A program made the translations under genes and the position numbers. Below the pieces are notes generated by a model, which saw only the letters and a list, made by a program, of their open reading frames with translations, made no database searches and had not been told where the DNA came from. From positions 1 to 27,872 of the IMG/VR virus record IMGVR_UViG_3300024353_000057: a DNA stretch of 27,872 nt; one strand, written 5' to 3'. The stretch is from a virus. Numbering within the stretch: position 1 is the first letter of the stretch; the number at the start of each line of letters is the position of its first letter. Of this stretch, positions 8,268 through 15,960 are shown piece by piece.

Positions 8268-9005
8268 ATGAAAAAGAGTGAATTTAAGGCAATCGTCAAG
8301 GAATGTGTTCGTGAATGCATTCGTGAAATAATGCAAGAGCAGATTAATCCTGTCGGATTGCATGAAATGTTTGGAAATCATGCTCCGCAGCCCGTAAAGC
8401 AGCAAAGACAGCAACAGCCTCTTGGGCTAATCAATCCGATGGATGATGATGGTATGCGTATGCGTCAAGAGCTCATCAACCAAAGGCAGATGATGCAGTC
8501 GCAGCTACAGAGACAATCGATGCAGGGTAATGTGATGCAAAGAGAGCTCGCGCCGTTTGGGGACCTTGCGGGTCTGGGTGGCCAGCAACATGATGAAAAG
8601 AATTATGCACGTCGATTGAGCACCGGCGAGGGCTACACGAATCCACTCGACCGCATCAAGCAGGCAGCGGCGACACAGCCTCCCGTTAGATTCAATCCTC
8701 AGCTTGATGTTCCTGTCGCCGGCGGTGCTCCAAGGCATGCACAGCAGCGTCAGATGAATAATGACGTCAGCTACGCGAGACATGACATGATGGGACAGCC
8801 AGACATCAACCTGATGAAGCCACCAAGCCCAGAGGTGCTTCGTGAGATTTATGCAGACACAATGAGGTCAGAGTCATTTGCTGAGCAATTGAACGCTGAG
8901 CTTCAACCGCCTCCTGCAGATAGGTTCGCCGCGGCTGTGGCTTCAGCAAACCCTGATGAGCTATTCAACGGTTCACAGAATTGGGCAGCGTTAGCATTTC
9001 AATAA
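8268..9005 (+). CDS. Unknown Gln/Met-rich protein of the head module
   Basis: The 245-residue protein has a short amphipathic N-terminal helix (MKKSEFKAIVKECVRECIRE). A low-complexity, Gln- and Met-rich middle follows (about residues 45-105, with runs such as RQQQPLGL and RQMMQSQLQRQSMQ). The C-terminal part is Pro-rich with a few predicted helices (SPEVLREIYADTMRSESFAEQL). No enzymatic motif is visible. The N-terminal helix followed by a disordered body resembles other small proteins encoded next to prohead protease and scaffold genes in large T4-like phages. A core or internal head role is inferred, not shown. The ATG lies 4 bp after the previous stop, with AGGG upstream at 8257-8260. Confidence 0.8.
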   Translation: MKKSEFKAIVKECVRECIREIMQEQINPVGLHEMFGNHAPQPVKQQRQQQPLGLINPMDDDGMRMRQELINQRQMMQSQLQRQSMQGNVMQRELAPFGDLAGLGGQQHDEKNYARRLSTGEGYTNPLDRIKQAAATQPPVRFNPQLDVPVAGGAPRHAQQRQMNNDVSYARHDMMGQPDINLMKPPSPEVLREIYADTMRSESFAEQLNAELQPPPADRFAAAVASANPDELFNGSQNWAALAFQ

Positions 9006-9056
9006 GAAATATTTCAGGATTGAGCATATCTATGAACAGCCTGAGGAGAGAATAAG

Positions 9057-9365
9057 ATGTCGAAAGTGTATAAGTTATCAATCAACAGCCTGAAGAAGCT
9101 CATTGCCGAAGAGAAGGATGCGCTTCTTAAGGAGATGGGTAAGGTTAAGTCTGGGTTCGGTCCAGTCGGTGATGTCTCTAAGAAGTCAAAGGAGACTAAG
9201 GAGGTCGGTGCTGATGAGCATGGCACTGACAAGGTCCACGAAAAGGACATCGACCAGCTGAAGGCTCAAAAGATTAAGGAAGCTCGTGTCCATGAAGCGA
9301 GGCTTCTGATGCAGTTGAAGAAGGTCCGTGAGTCAATCAGGGCCAATTCACGTAAGGACAAGTGA
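9057..9365 (+). CDS. Small Lys/Glu-rich coiled-coil protein, unknown function
   Basis: The 102-residue protein is very rich in Lys and Glu. It starts with a helix (KLSINSLKKLIAEEKDALL), has a Gly/Lys linker, and ends with a long charged helix (LKAQKIKEARVHEARLLMQL) likely to form a coiled coil. A strong ribosome binding site, GAGGAGA, lies at 9043-9049 before the ATG. The 51-bp gap upstream carries only this site. The charged helical make-up and the position before the scaffold gene would suit a small prohead core protein, but I cannot name it. Confidence 0.75.
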   Translation: MSKVYKLSINSLKKLIAEEKDALLKEMGKVKSGFGPVGDVSKKSKETKEVGADEHGTDKVHEKDIDQLKAQKIKEARVHEARLLMQLKKVRESIRANSRKDK

Positions 9366-9373
9366 GTTGAATT

Positions 9374-9835
9374 ATGTCGATGGTCGAGTTTCGAAATACA
9401 CTTCCTGGTGATAAGGGACGTTCAGATACGCAGACCATCCAGGCTGCGTTTCCATCAACACCCGCGCTCACTGGATATGATGATTCAGTCGTGTCGATAA
9501 AGGTTACGTCATTGCATGATGGTGCAGTCGTTGGGAATCCTGATTTTCCAAACCAGAGCCTCGACTACGTCGATGCACCAACGGGTGCAGACCCGAATAA
9601 GGTTGGAAAGCCTGGGGGCGAACCCTGGACTGATTGGGCACCTAACGTGGCTAGCCCAGGGACGTCAGGGATGAATGCAAATGATATTCCTCCTCCTCCC
9701 CCGGGAACTCCGAGAGATTCTCATGCAGGTTCAATTAAGCTTCCAGGTCAGACATCTCCCCAGATAGCCGACCAAAGAAAGGCAGCCCGAGCTCCTGGCA
9801 ATCTCATTAAGGGAAAGTCTGGCGCGACTCCGTAA
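9374..9835 (+). CDS. Proline-rich small protein, unknown function
   Basis: The 153-residue protein is mostly low-complexity and probably disordered. It has many Pro, Gly, Asp and Asn residues, a run IPPPPPGTPRD near residue 110, and a basic C-terminus (KAARAPGNLIKGKSG). The only part that may fold is a short beta-like segment (DDSVVSIKVTSLHDGAVVG, residues 37-55). It starts 9 bp after the previous stop and has structural-gene-like codon use. It belongs to the run of small genes between protease and scaffold, and its function is unknown. Confidence 0.72.
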   Translation: MSMVEFRNTLPGDKGRSDTQTIQAAFPSTPALTGYDDSVVSIKVTSLHDGAVVGNPDFPNQSLDYVDAPTGADPNKVGKPGGEPWTDWAPNVASPGTSGMNANDIPPPPPGTPRDSHAGSIKLPGQTSPQIADQRKAARAPGNLIKGKSGATP

Positions 9836-9838
9836 GAA

Positions 9839-10543
9839 ATGCCAAAGACATTCACCCGCTTGATTGGGGTGCGAAATGCATCCAACAATGCCTCAGCGGG
9901 TGATGGTCGAACGGGTGCTGGGTATGCAACACTCAAACCCAAGGGTTTGGGCTCAGACACAAATGCACAAACATCATGGCCGTATACGTCTTTAACTGAC
10001 ATCGAAGATGATGTCATCGATGATGATGACGACGCTGATGATGATAGCAGGGTCGCGATTCATAAAAAGAATAGGACGCCGTTGGCTGTTGATAGGTTGC
10101 AGCAATTGAACTATAAGACCGGCGCATTCGTCAATGGTTCAACAAGAGGACTGACTGGGATAATGTCTGGCGTCGACCCAATCGATGTCATCGAGTCGTT
10201 CGTTAGAGAAGTTGTTCGTCGTCCAAGGCTTCCAAGAGAATTGAACAAACCGATTGGTTATGGTGGCATTGACCCGACAACATCGTCAAACGACATCACG
10301 ACTCGCACACGTCCTGGGATGACGCTTGGTTCAAAGCAGGGTTGGTTTGGGCCTCCTCCTCCGAAAGAGTCAGACCCATCGACATCTGAGAGATACCTCG
10401 ACATCAAGGACATCGTTGATTCAGAAGAAGATGAGCCCGTGAGACATGCGACAATGATTAAAAGAAGAAGTCAGAGCAAAGGTGTCAGACAAGAGACTCG
10501 TTTTGCTGTGCTCACAGCATACATAGAGATGTTAGCTGAATGA
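9839..10543 (+). CDS. Unknown protein of the head module with poly-Asp segment
   Basis: The 234-residue protein has a Gly/Asn-rich N-terminus and a highly acidic stretch at about residues 57-71 (IEDDVIDDDDDADDDS). A possible folded middle follows (VDPIDVIESFVREVVRRPRLP), then a Pro-rich turn (GWFGPPPPKES), and it ends with a basic helix (RSQSKGVRQETRFAVLTAYIEMLAE). No family was recognised. It starts 4 bp after the preceding stop. The 78-bp gap after it (10544-10621) holds the scaffold's GGGGA ribosome binding site at 10612-10616 and an AT-rich TATTTATT stretch but no clear promoter. Confidence 0.75.
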   Translation: MPKTFTRLIGVRNASNNASAGDGRTGAGYATLKPKGLGSDTNAQTSWPYTSLTDIEDDVIDDDDDADDDSRVAIHKKNRTPLAVDRLQQLNYKTGAFVNGSTRGLTGIMSGVDPIDVIESFVREVVRRPRLPRELNKPIGYGGIDPTTSSNDITTRTRPGMTLGSKQGWFGPPPPKESDPSTSERYLDIKDIVDSEEDEPVRHATMIKRRSQSKGVRQETRFAVLTAYIEMLAE

Positions 10544-10621
10544 TGCTTGTGTCTCGTTGGTGTTTAAATGAACTTTTCACTTCCACGAAGTATTTATTGG
10601 GAGAGCTAAACGGGGATTTAC

Positions 10622-12703
10622 ATGGGTGATATCTACGATGATGCTATAGCAGACAGAAAAAGGCTGCTTGATGTCGCAGAAAAAAATGCGAAGAATAAGA
10701 TTGTTGATGCTATAACTCCTCGAATCAAAGAGCTTGTTGAGAACGCCGTATTGGGCAAGCTGAATGAAGAGCTCGGAGATGATGATGATATTTTGCTTGA
10801 TGTTGATGTCGGCATTGATGATGTATCGGGTGGCCTACCACAGCATGATGCACAGAGCATCGTCCCAGGTCCGGGTTCGATAGAACAATCTGTTGAAATT
10901 CCTCCGCTAGCCGTTCCACCAGCCGCTGCATCATCTGTCCCGTCGACAGGAATCGATGTTTCAGCCGGTGAAAATGCGGGTCTCTCACTTCCTGGTCCTG
11001 ATGGGAAGGTTGTGTTAGACATCGATGCATTCATGTCGTCGGGTGATAATCCTGATGAACAGTTTCAACTAACGCCAGAGTCTATTAGAGCACTTGGTGG
11101 TCTTGTCGGTTCAACTGTCATCGACCTAAATGAAGTCGATCAGCGAATCCTTGGGCTTGAAAGCATCATTCGAAGCATCGATTCATCGAAGAATCCCTCG
11201 ACGAAAGAGCGTGAAACGGCGCGTCAGGTCAGGTTAGAGTGCCAAAACATCTACGATAGCATCCAGTCAGTCAGGGACGTTCTAGATGAGATGCATCTTG
11301 CTTCAGTTGAATCGAAGCTTGAGTCCATGTATGGACACATCATGGAGCGGTACACAAACGCAGGGCACATTCGCACAGTCGTCAATGAGATGATGACAAT
11401 CAATAGAGCAGCAGCGAAGCTCAACAAAATCACTGAATCAGCTGACAAATCGAATGATGTCGTCAAGGAGCTCACGCAGATGATGCGCGAAGTCGTTGAC
11501 CTACATTCAATCGTCGGAAAGCTGTATGAAACGTTAGATAAAGATGACAGCGTCGATGGAGAGACGCTACAGGGAGTGGGAGCTAATCTATCCACCCTTT
11601 ATATGGAGATGAAGAACATGGTAACCAAGAAAGGAAAGCGAATCAATGAGGCTGATGAGCTCGAGCTCGGCGCAGACGTTGCTGGCGATGAAGCCGCAGC
11701 CGGCGTTGATGCTGACGAGGTGCTTGTTCAGCTTAAACTACCGTCGTCACTCAAGGACATCGGTCCAGGTCAGGAGATTGAGGTTGTTGGTGTTGAGCCA
11801 GCAGAGTCTGATGACATGGGCGATGTTGATGAGCTGGGTGCTGAAGCCGACATGGACGACATGGGCGTCGAAATGGGCGGTGATGAAGTCCCAGAGATGG
11901 AAGACGACCTAGAGATTGAGGGTGAGATGATGGATGAGACGGAGATGTCTGAATCACGTCTCAATGACGACGATATCATTGAGATTGATGAGGCTGCTCT
12001 TGTCGCAGAGATGCGAAAGATGAAGAAGCTTCGTGAAAAGAAGTCAGCTGGTAAGGGTCCGAATGGAACGCAGGGTGGTCATGGTGCCGCCCACTTCGAT
12101 GCTTTCGGTGGCGGAAAGGACGAGGGTGAATCATTCGTCGATGGCGAAGACCTCAATGCAAATGACCCAATCGGCAGCGATGGGTATCTAGATGAGAATG
12201 CTTCACTTTTTGAGGCAGATGAAGACGAGCTTTGTGAGGACGAGGGTGTCTCTGGTTCTAAGAAGCAGAAAGAGCGTCAGAAGAAAGAGATGGGCGAGAC
12301 CCATCAGAGGGTTGCTTCGAATAAGCAGCCGAGCGAAAAGAGTTTGTCGGAGAGCCTGAAGAAGGCCCGCGTAGAGTTGGCAGAACAAAAGCTGTTCAAC
12401 ACCAAGCTTGTTGCTCTTAATAGGGTCCTACAGATTCCTGGTCTTACCAAGAATCAGAAGTCAAGCGTCGTTGAGACGCTCGATAGCGCAAGGTCCGTCG
12501 AAGAGGTTGGCAAGTTATATTCTAAGATTGTTGAGACCCTAAAGTCAAAGGGTAAGGCAATCCATGAATCAACACAGGTCAGCCGTGGGTCAAGCTCACG
12601 TCCGACCACATCAGCGGCTCCGTCCAACGACAGCGATTCGCATCCTCTCCTTGAGAGATGGAACAAGATTGCGTTCGGTGGTTCAGAGCCCATCAACGGG
12701 TGA
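10622..12703 (+). CDS. Prohead core scaffolding protein (T4 gp22-like), oversized and acidic
   Basis: The gene lies directly upstream of the major capsid gene, the position of gene 22 in T4. The 693-residue product begins with a charged helix. Its middle is a long acidic, largely disordered and coiled region, including an acidic block at about residues 395-455 rich in Asp, Glu, Met and Gly. The C-terminal helical module at about residues 575-645 (LAEQKLFNTKLVALNRVLQ, TKNQKSSVVETLDSARSVEE) is the conserved part of gp22-type scaffolds. Such proteins form the inner core on which the capsid assembles and are degraded by gp21. T4 gp22 is only 269 residues, so the N-terminal and central parts are much expanded. 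Confidence 0.85.
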   Translation: MGDIYDDAIADRKRLLDVAEKNAKNKIVDAITPRIKELVENAVLGKLNEELGDDDDILLDVDVGIDDVSGGLPQHDAQSIVPGPGSIEQSVEIPPLAVPPAAASSVPSTGIDVSAGENAGLSLPGPDGKVVLDIDAFMSSGDNPDEQFQLTPESIRALGGLVGSTVIDLNEVDQRILGLESIIRSIDSSKNPSTKERETARQVRLECQNIYDSIQSVRDVLDEMHLASVESKLESMYGHIMERYTNAGHIRTVVNEMMTINRAAAKLNKITESADKSNDVVKELTQMMREVVDLHSIVGKLYETLDKDDSVDGETLQGVGANLSTLYMEMKNMVTKKGKRINEADELELGADVAGDEAAAGVDADEVLVQLKLPSSLKDIGPGQEIEVVGVEPAESDDMGDVDELGAEADMDDMGVEMGGDEVPEMEDDLEIEGEMMDETEMSESRLNDDDIIEIDEAALVAEMRKMKKLREKKSAGKGPNGTQGGHGAAHFDAFGGGKDEGESFVDGEDLNANDPIGSDGYLDENASLFEADEDELCEDEGVSGSKKQKERQKKEMGETHQRVASNKQPSEKSLSESLKKARVELAEQKLFNTKLVALNRVLQIPGLTKNQKSSVVETLDSARSVEEVGKLYSKIVETLKSKGKAIHESTQVSRGSSSRPTTSAAPSNDSDSHPLLERWNKIAFGGSEPING

Positions 12704-12750
12704 TTGCAGCGTATTACGTTGCATGAATAGCAGATTTTAGGAGATACGAG

Positions 12751-14697
12751 ATGAGCAAGACCTTTTCGCTGGAATATCTTACAGAGGGCATCCAGCAACG
12801 CGACATGAGCGCGGTGGCCCTTAAGCTTTGTGGAAAGTGGGACCGTACTGGCCTACTTCGCGGGCTTGGCGGAGTAAAGAAAGAGAACATGGCACGGCTG
12901 CTTGAGAACCAGGCCGCTGAGGTGCTTAAGGAAGTCAACAGCCTTTCAACTGGCGCTGGTGCCCTTGCGGCGTCAGGCGACATTCGCGGATTCAGCAACA
13001 TTGCGTTTCCGATTGTTCGTCGCGTGTTCGGCGGCCTGATTGCGAATGAGTTGGTGTCAATCCAGCCGATGAGCTTGCCCTCGGGTCTGCTCTTCTACCT
13101 TGATTACACATACGGCTCGCATGTCGGTGGTGATACAACCTCAGCGGGTGTTGCTGGTTCTGCGAACGCGCAGACATACACTGCTGGTCGTTCTATCTAC
13201 AACCAGCCGACTGGTCGTGGAGTCAGGTCTGGTTCGCTTGCGACGGGTGGTCAGTATGACCTCGTCGGAACGTCATTCACGAAGGTGCATAAGACGTTCA
13301 CTGTTGCGTCAAACGAACTTTGTCTGTTGGCGTCAGGCGCTTACCAGGGCACGGGTAACCTTGTCAATGCTGGTTTGATGCATGCGACGGGAACAGATGC
13401 GCAGTTGACGATGTTCGACCCACAGGTCGGAACGTTGATTGAGAACGATGTTGCTAACGGGGCCTTCGACAGCACCGGCCGCTTCCAGTTCCTCATCTTC
13501 AACGTCAACCAGTTCCCAGCCACTGTCGACCTAACGAACGTTGATTCGATTGTTCTTCACTCTGTTGGTCTCTCTTCCCTTGGACTTGCGGTCATTCCGC
13601 AGACAATCCAGGGTCAGGGCGCCAACAACCTGAACATCCGTCGTCTCAATCAGCTCGGAACGTGGTCAGGCGGCGTGTTCACACCGAACGCGTTGGTTGG
13701 ACGTTCTGATACGGGTGCTGCGTTGTTGACTGTTGTCTCTGGTGTGTATGCACCCACTGGCATCGCCAATAACTCAACAACCACACAGGCGTTCGGTCTG
13801 ACTGGTTCCTACGCGGTCGCCGATTCACTCGATGTTGATAGCTCAGACGCCTCTGCGCTGACCATCCCTTCGTTTGAGTCTGACTTTGGAATCAATCCTC
13901 CGACACCAATCATCCCTGAGATTGACATTAAGATTGAATCAATCTCTGTGACAGCGACGACCCGCAAGCTACGTGCTCGTTGGTCGCCTGAGCTGGCCCA
14001 GGACCTGAACGCTTACCACAGCCTCGACGCTGAGGTTGAGCTTACGCAGATTCTGTCAGAGCAGGTTGCTCTTGAGATTGACCGTGAGATTCTGTCGGAC
14101 ATGCTCCGCCAGGCGAACGGTGCGAACATGTACTGGAGCCGTGCTCCTGGTAAGTTCGTTAACAAGTTGACGGGTAGAGAGATTACTCTGACGAGCTCAT
14201 TGGCCCCGGGCCCATCGTTCCAGGGTACGGTTCGTGAGTGGTATGAGACCCTCATCGAGACAGTCATCGATGTGGCGAACACAATCCACAGGAAGACGTT
14301 GCGCGGAGCAGCCAACTTCATCGTCACGAGCCCAGACGTTTGCACAATCCTTGAGGCTTCGGTCGCATGGCGTCCGTTGATTAGCATTGATGCGCAGGGT
14401 CAGGTCTCCAATCCGTTCACATTGGGTGCTGAGCCGGTGGGTACATTGAACAACAGGTTCACGGTCTACAAGGACCCGTACTTCCCGCAGAACAAGGTGT
14501 TGGTTGGATATAAGGGCAAGAATTATTTGGAAACGGGTTATGTATACGCTCCGTATGTCCCTCTCATTGTCACTCCGACGATTTTCGCTCCTGAGGATTT
14601 CACTCCTCGCAAGGGCGTTATGACACGGTACGGCAAGAAGATGGTTCGTTCGGACTTCTACGGCACCGTTACAGTAATGGACCTCAACGTTATCTAA
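12751..14697 (+). CDS. Major capsid protein (T4 gp23-like)
   Basis: The 648-residue protein carries the gp23 signature block NIAFPIVRRVFGGLIANEL followed by SIQPMSLPSGLLFYLDY. Its typical C-terminal region includes GTLNNRFTVYKDPYFPQNK, VGYKGKNYLETG, YAPYVPLIVTP and TRYGKKMVRSDFYG. It forms the hexameric capsid shell. The N-terminal 60 residues look like the propeptide removed by the gp21 protease, with candidate L-x-E sites at Glu12, Glu52 and Glu61. T4 gp23 has 521 residues. The extra length is a Gly/Thr/Asn-rich insertion at about residues 125-390. A strong AGGAG at 12739-12743 precedes the ATG, and two tandem stops (TAATAA) are followed by a strong terminator. Confidence 0.96.
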   Translation: MSKTFSLEYLTEGIQQRDMSAVALKLCGKWDRTGLLRGLGGVKKENMARLLENQAAEVLKEVNSLSTGAGALAASGDIRGFSNIAFPIVRRVFGGLIANELVSIQPMSLPSGLLFYLDYTYGSHVGGDTTSAGVAGSANAQTYTAGRSIYNQPTGRGVRSGSLATGGQYDLVGTSFTKVHKTFTVASNELCLLASGAYQGTGNLVNAGLMHATGTDAQLTMFDPQVGTLIENDVANGAFDSTGRFQFLIFNVNQFPATVDLTNVDSIVLHSVGLSSLGLAVIPQTIQGQGANNLNIRRLNQLGTWSGGVFTPNALVGRSDTGAALLTVVSGVYAPTGIANNSTTTQAFGLTGSYAVADSLDVDSSDASALTIPSFESDFGINPPTPIIPEIDIKIESISVTATTRKLRARWSPELAQDLNAYHSLDAEVELTQILSEQVALEIDREILSDMLRQANGANMYWSRAPGKFVNKLTGREITLTSSLAPGPSFQGTVREWYETLIETVIDVANTIHRKTLRGAANFIVTSPDVCTILEASVAWRPLISIDAQGQVSNPFTLGAEPVGTLNNRFTVYKDPYFPQNKVLVGYKGKNYLETGYVYAPYVPLIVTPTIFAPEDFTPRKGVMTRYGKKMVRSDFYGTVTVMDLNVI

Positions 14698-14710
14698 TAA
14701 TAACAATGAC

Positions 14711-14726
14711 TTAGACTAACGTCTAA
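14711..14726. repeat. Short inverted repeat just after the capsid gene
   Basis: TTAGAC and GTCTAA are perfect 6-bp arms around a TAAC spacer. The right half, AACGTCTAA (14718-14726), recurs as a direct repeat at 14791-14799. It could be an operator or a minor RNA hairpin before the terminator. Confidence 0.45.
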
Positions 14727-14730
14727 CTAG

Positions 14731-14760
14731 ACGGGAGGGATTTCGGTTCCTCCCGTTTTT
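14731..14760 (+). terminator. Strong rho-independent terminator after the major capsid gene
   Basis: ACGGGAGG pairs with CCTCCCGT, and two more inner pairs (one G-U) close a short TTTCGG loop. A run of five T follows. This GC-rich stem with a U tract is the clearest intrinsic terminator in the window. It should end transcription of the head operon and isolate it from the accessory genes that follow. Confidence 0.92.
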
Positions 14761-14776
14761 AGTTTCTAGTTAAGAC

Positions 14777-14896
14777 TTTACACCTTAAACAACGTCTAAA
14801 GTATTAAATCACAAGAATATTCATATTAACGTAGTGTACAAGTTAGCATCTCACGCATTATTAATTTTACACCTTAGATGACTTTAGGTGTAAAAT
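14777..14896. repeat. Repeat-rich non-coding stretch between capsid terminator and nuclease gene
   Basis: The 11-mer TTTACACCTTA occurs at 14777-14787 and again at 14866-14876. The second copy overlaps a perfect 11-bp inverted repeat (14864-14874 with 14886-14896, ATTTTACACCT and AGGTGTAAAAT) with an 11-nt loop. The stretch is AT-rich and has no reading frame of note. It could be a regulatory region for the downstream nuclease gene, or sequence brought in or left behind when that gene was inserted. No promoter with both good boxes was found. Confidence 0.6.
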
Positions 14897-14923
14897 GACT
14901 GTATTGTATTACTATTGTCATCT

Positions 14924-15901
14924 ATGATATTATTGTTTGTGCAGTGTAAAGAATGTAGTAAGAGCTTTATTCGAATTGTTAACCATGTCATAAAAACACA
15001 TAAGATGTCATATCGTGATTATGTTATTAAGCATGAATATGCAGGCATCGCTCCGCTATGTGGTTGCGGATGTGGCCAAATTCCGACATTTCGAAAAGGA
15101 AAATTCAAGCGTTATGTTCATTGCCATGTATCAAATGACCCAGTTCTTCGTCAAGAAATGATTAATGCTGGTAAAGCGGCCGCCGCAGACCCAGAGAAAC
15201 GAAAAAAGAATTCTGAAGCTGTTAAACGTCGATGGCAAGATTCTGATTATCGTGAGATGATGGCAAATCCTGAATTTCATGCTCGACGTGCTATAGAGTC
15301 TCGAAAATCAACAACGACACCTGAATTTAGTGAGAAGATGCGTCAAATAAAGCTTCAACTTTGGAAGGATGAAGAATGGGCAGAAAAACAGCGAGAAAAG
15401 TTTTCAAGTGAAGAGTTTAGTGAGCTAGTATCGAAAGCAACGACAGAAGCATTATCTGGAACTGAGATTCGTGAAAAGATGAGCTCAATTGCTAAAAAGG
15501 GATTTGCTGATGGCAAACGTACTCCAAAATCGAATTGGTCAAACATCAATGCTGGCTGGCACATCGACCCTCATACCAAAATTTTAACATGGTTTGACAG
15601 CGGCTGGGAGTTTGAGTTTGCTGAACTGTGTCATAAGCATGGTGTCGTCGCAATTAGAAAGAACGACCTCATACTTCCTTATACGTTCGACGGTGTTGTT
15701 TCGAATTACTTTCCAGACTTCGTTCTTCCAGAGCATAAGCTCATCATTGAGATTAAGGGTCAAGAGTCAGAAAGAGATTTGGCAAAATATGAAGCTGGTG
15801 AAAAGTATGCTGTAGAAAATGGGATGGGATACATCGTTATTAGGTTATTCAACGAACGTCGCTTTAACGTTTTCTTACAGTTGTTAAAGGAAGCTGCATA
15901 G
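14924..15901 (+). CDS. Zinc-finger PD-(D/E)XK nuclease, probable free-standing homing endonuclease
   Basis: With ATG at 14924 the protein has 325 residues. Frame continuation to TTG 14915 is possible, and no Shine-Dalgarno is visible. The N-terminal module has Cys8, Cys11, His21, His26, then YVIKHEYAGIAPL and a CGCGCG cluster (Cys46, 48, 50). Residues 70-205 are basic helical repeats with several Trp and KR pairs, probably DNA-contacting. The C-terminal domain is a PD-(D/E)XK nuclease: Glu229 in SGWEFEFAEL, Pro264-Asp265 in NYFPDFVLPE, and Glu276-x-Lys278 in LIIEIKG, all intact. Base use is AT-rich like the inteins. It is placed right after the capsid gene, a frequent site for mobile endonucleases. 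The next gene is a methyltransferase with the same zinc module. Confidence 0.85.
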   Translation: MILLFVQCKECSKSFIRIVNHVIKTHKMSYRDYVIKHEYAGIAPLCGCGCGQIPTFRKGKFKRYVHCHVSNDPVLRQEMINAGKAAAADPEKRKKNSEAVKRRWQDSDYREMMANPEFHARRAIESRKSTTTPEFSEKMRQIKLQLWKDEEWAEKQREKFSSEEFSELVSKATTEALSGTEIREKMSSIAKKGFADGKRTPKSNWSNINAGWHIDPHTKILTWFDSGWEFEFAELCHKHGVVAIRKNDLILPYTFDGVVSNYFPDFVLPEHKLIIEIKGQESERDLAKYEAGEKYAVENGMGYIVIRLFNERRFNVFLQLLKEAA

Positions 15902-15925
15902 CAAGTCATCAGATGCTATTCGGCA

Positions 15926-15955
15926 TTGAATGTGCTTCATGTTCTAAGGTATAAT
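15926..15955 (+). promoter_or_regulatory. Candidate sigma70-like promoter before the methyltransferase gene
   Basis: TTGAAT at 15926-15931 and a perfect TATAAT at 15950-15955 are spaced by 18 bp. The -10 box ends only 5 bp before the ATG, so a transcript from it would be leaderless or nearly so. An in-frame stop just upstream (15952-15954) rules out an earlier start codon. Confidence 0.4.
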
Positions 15956-15960
15956 ATCAC

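Noticed and set aside
14197-14706. Minus-strand open frame of 169 codons over the capsid gene
   Set aside because: It is a shadow of the strongly supported major capsid protein.
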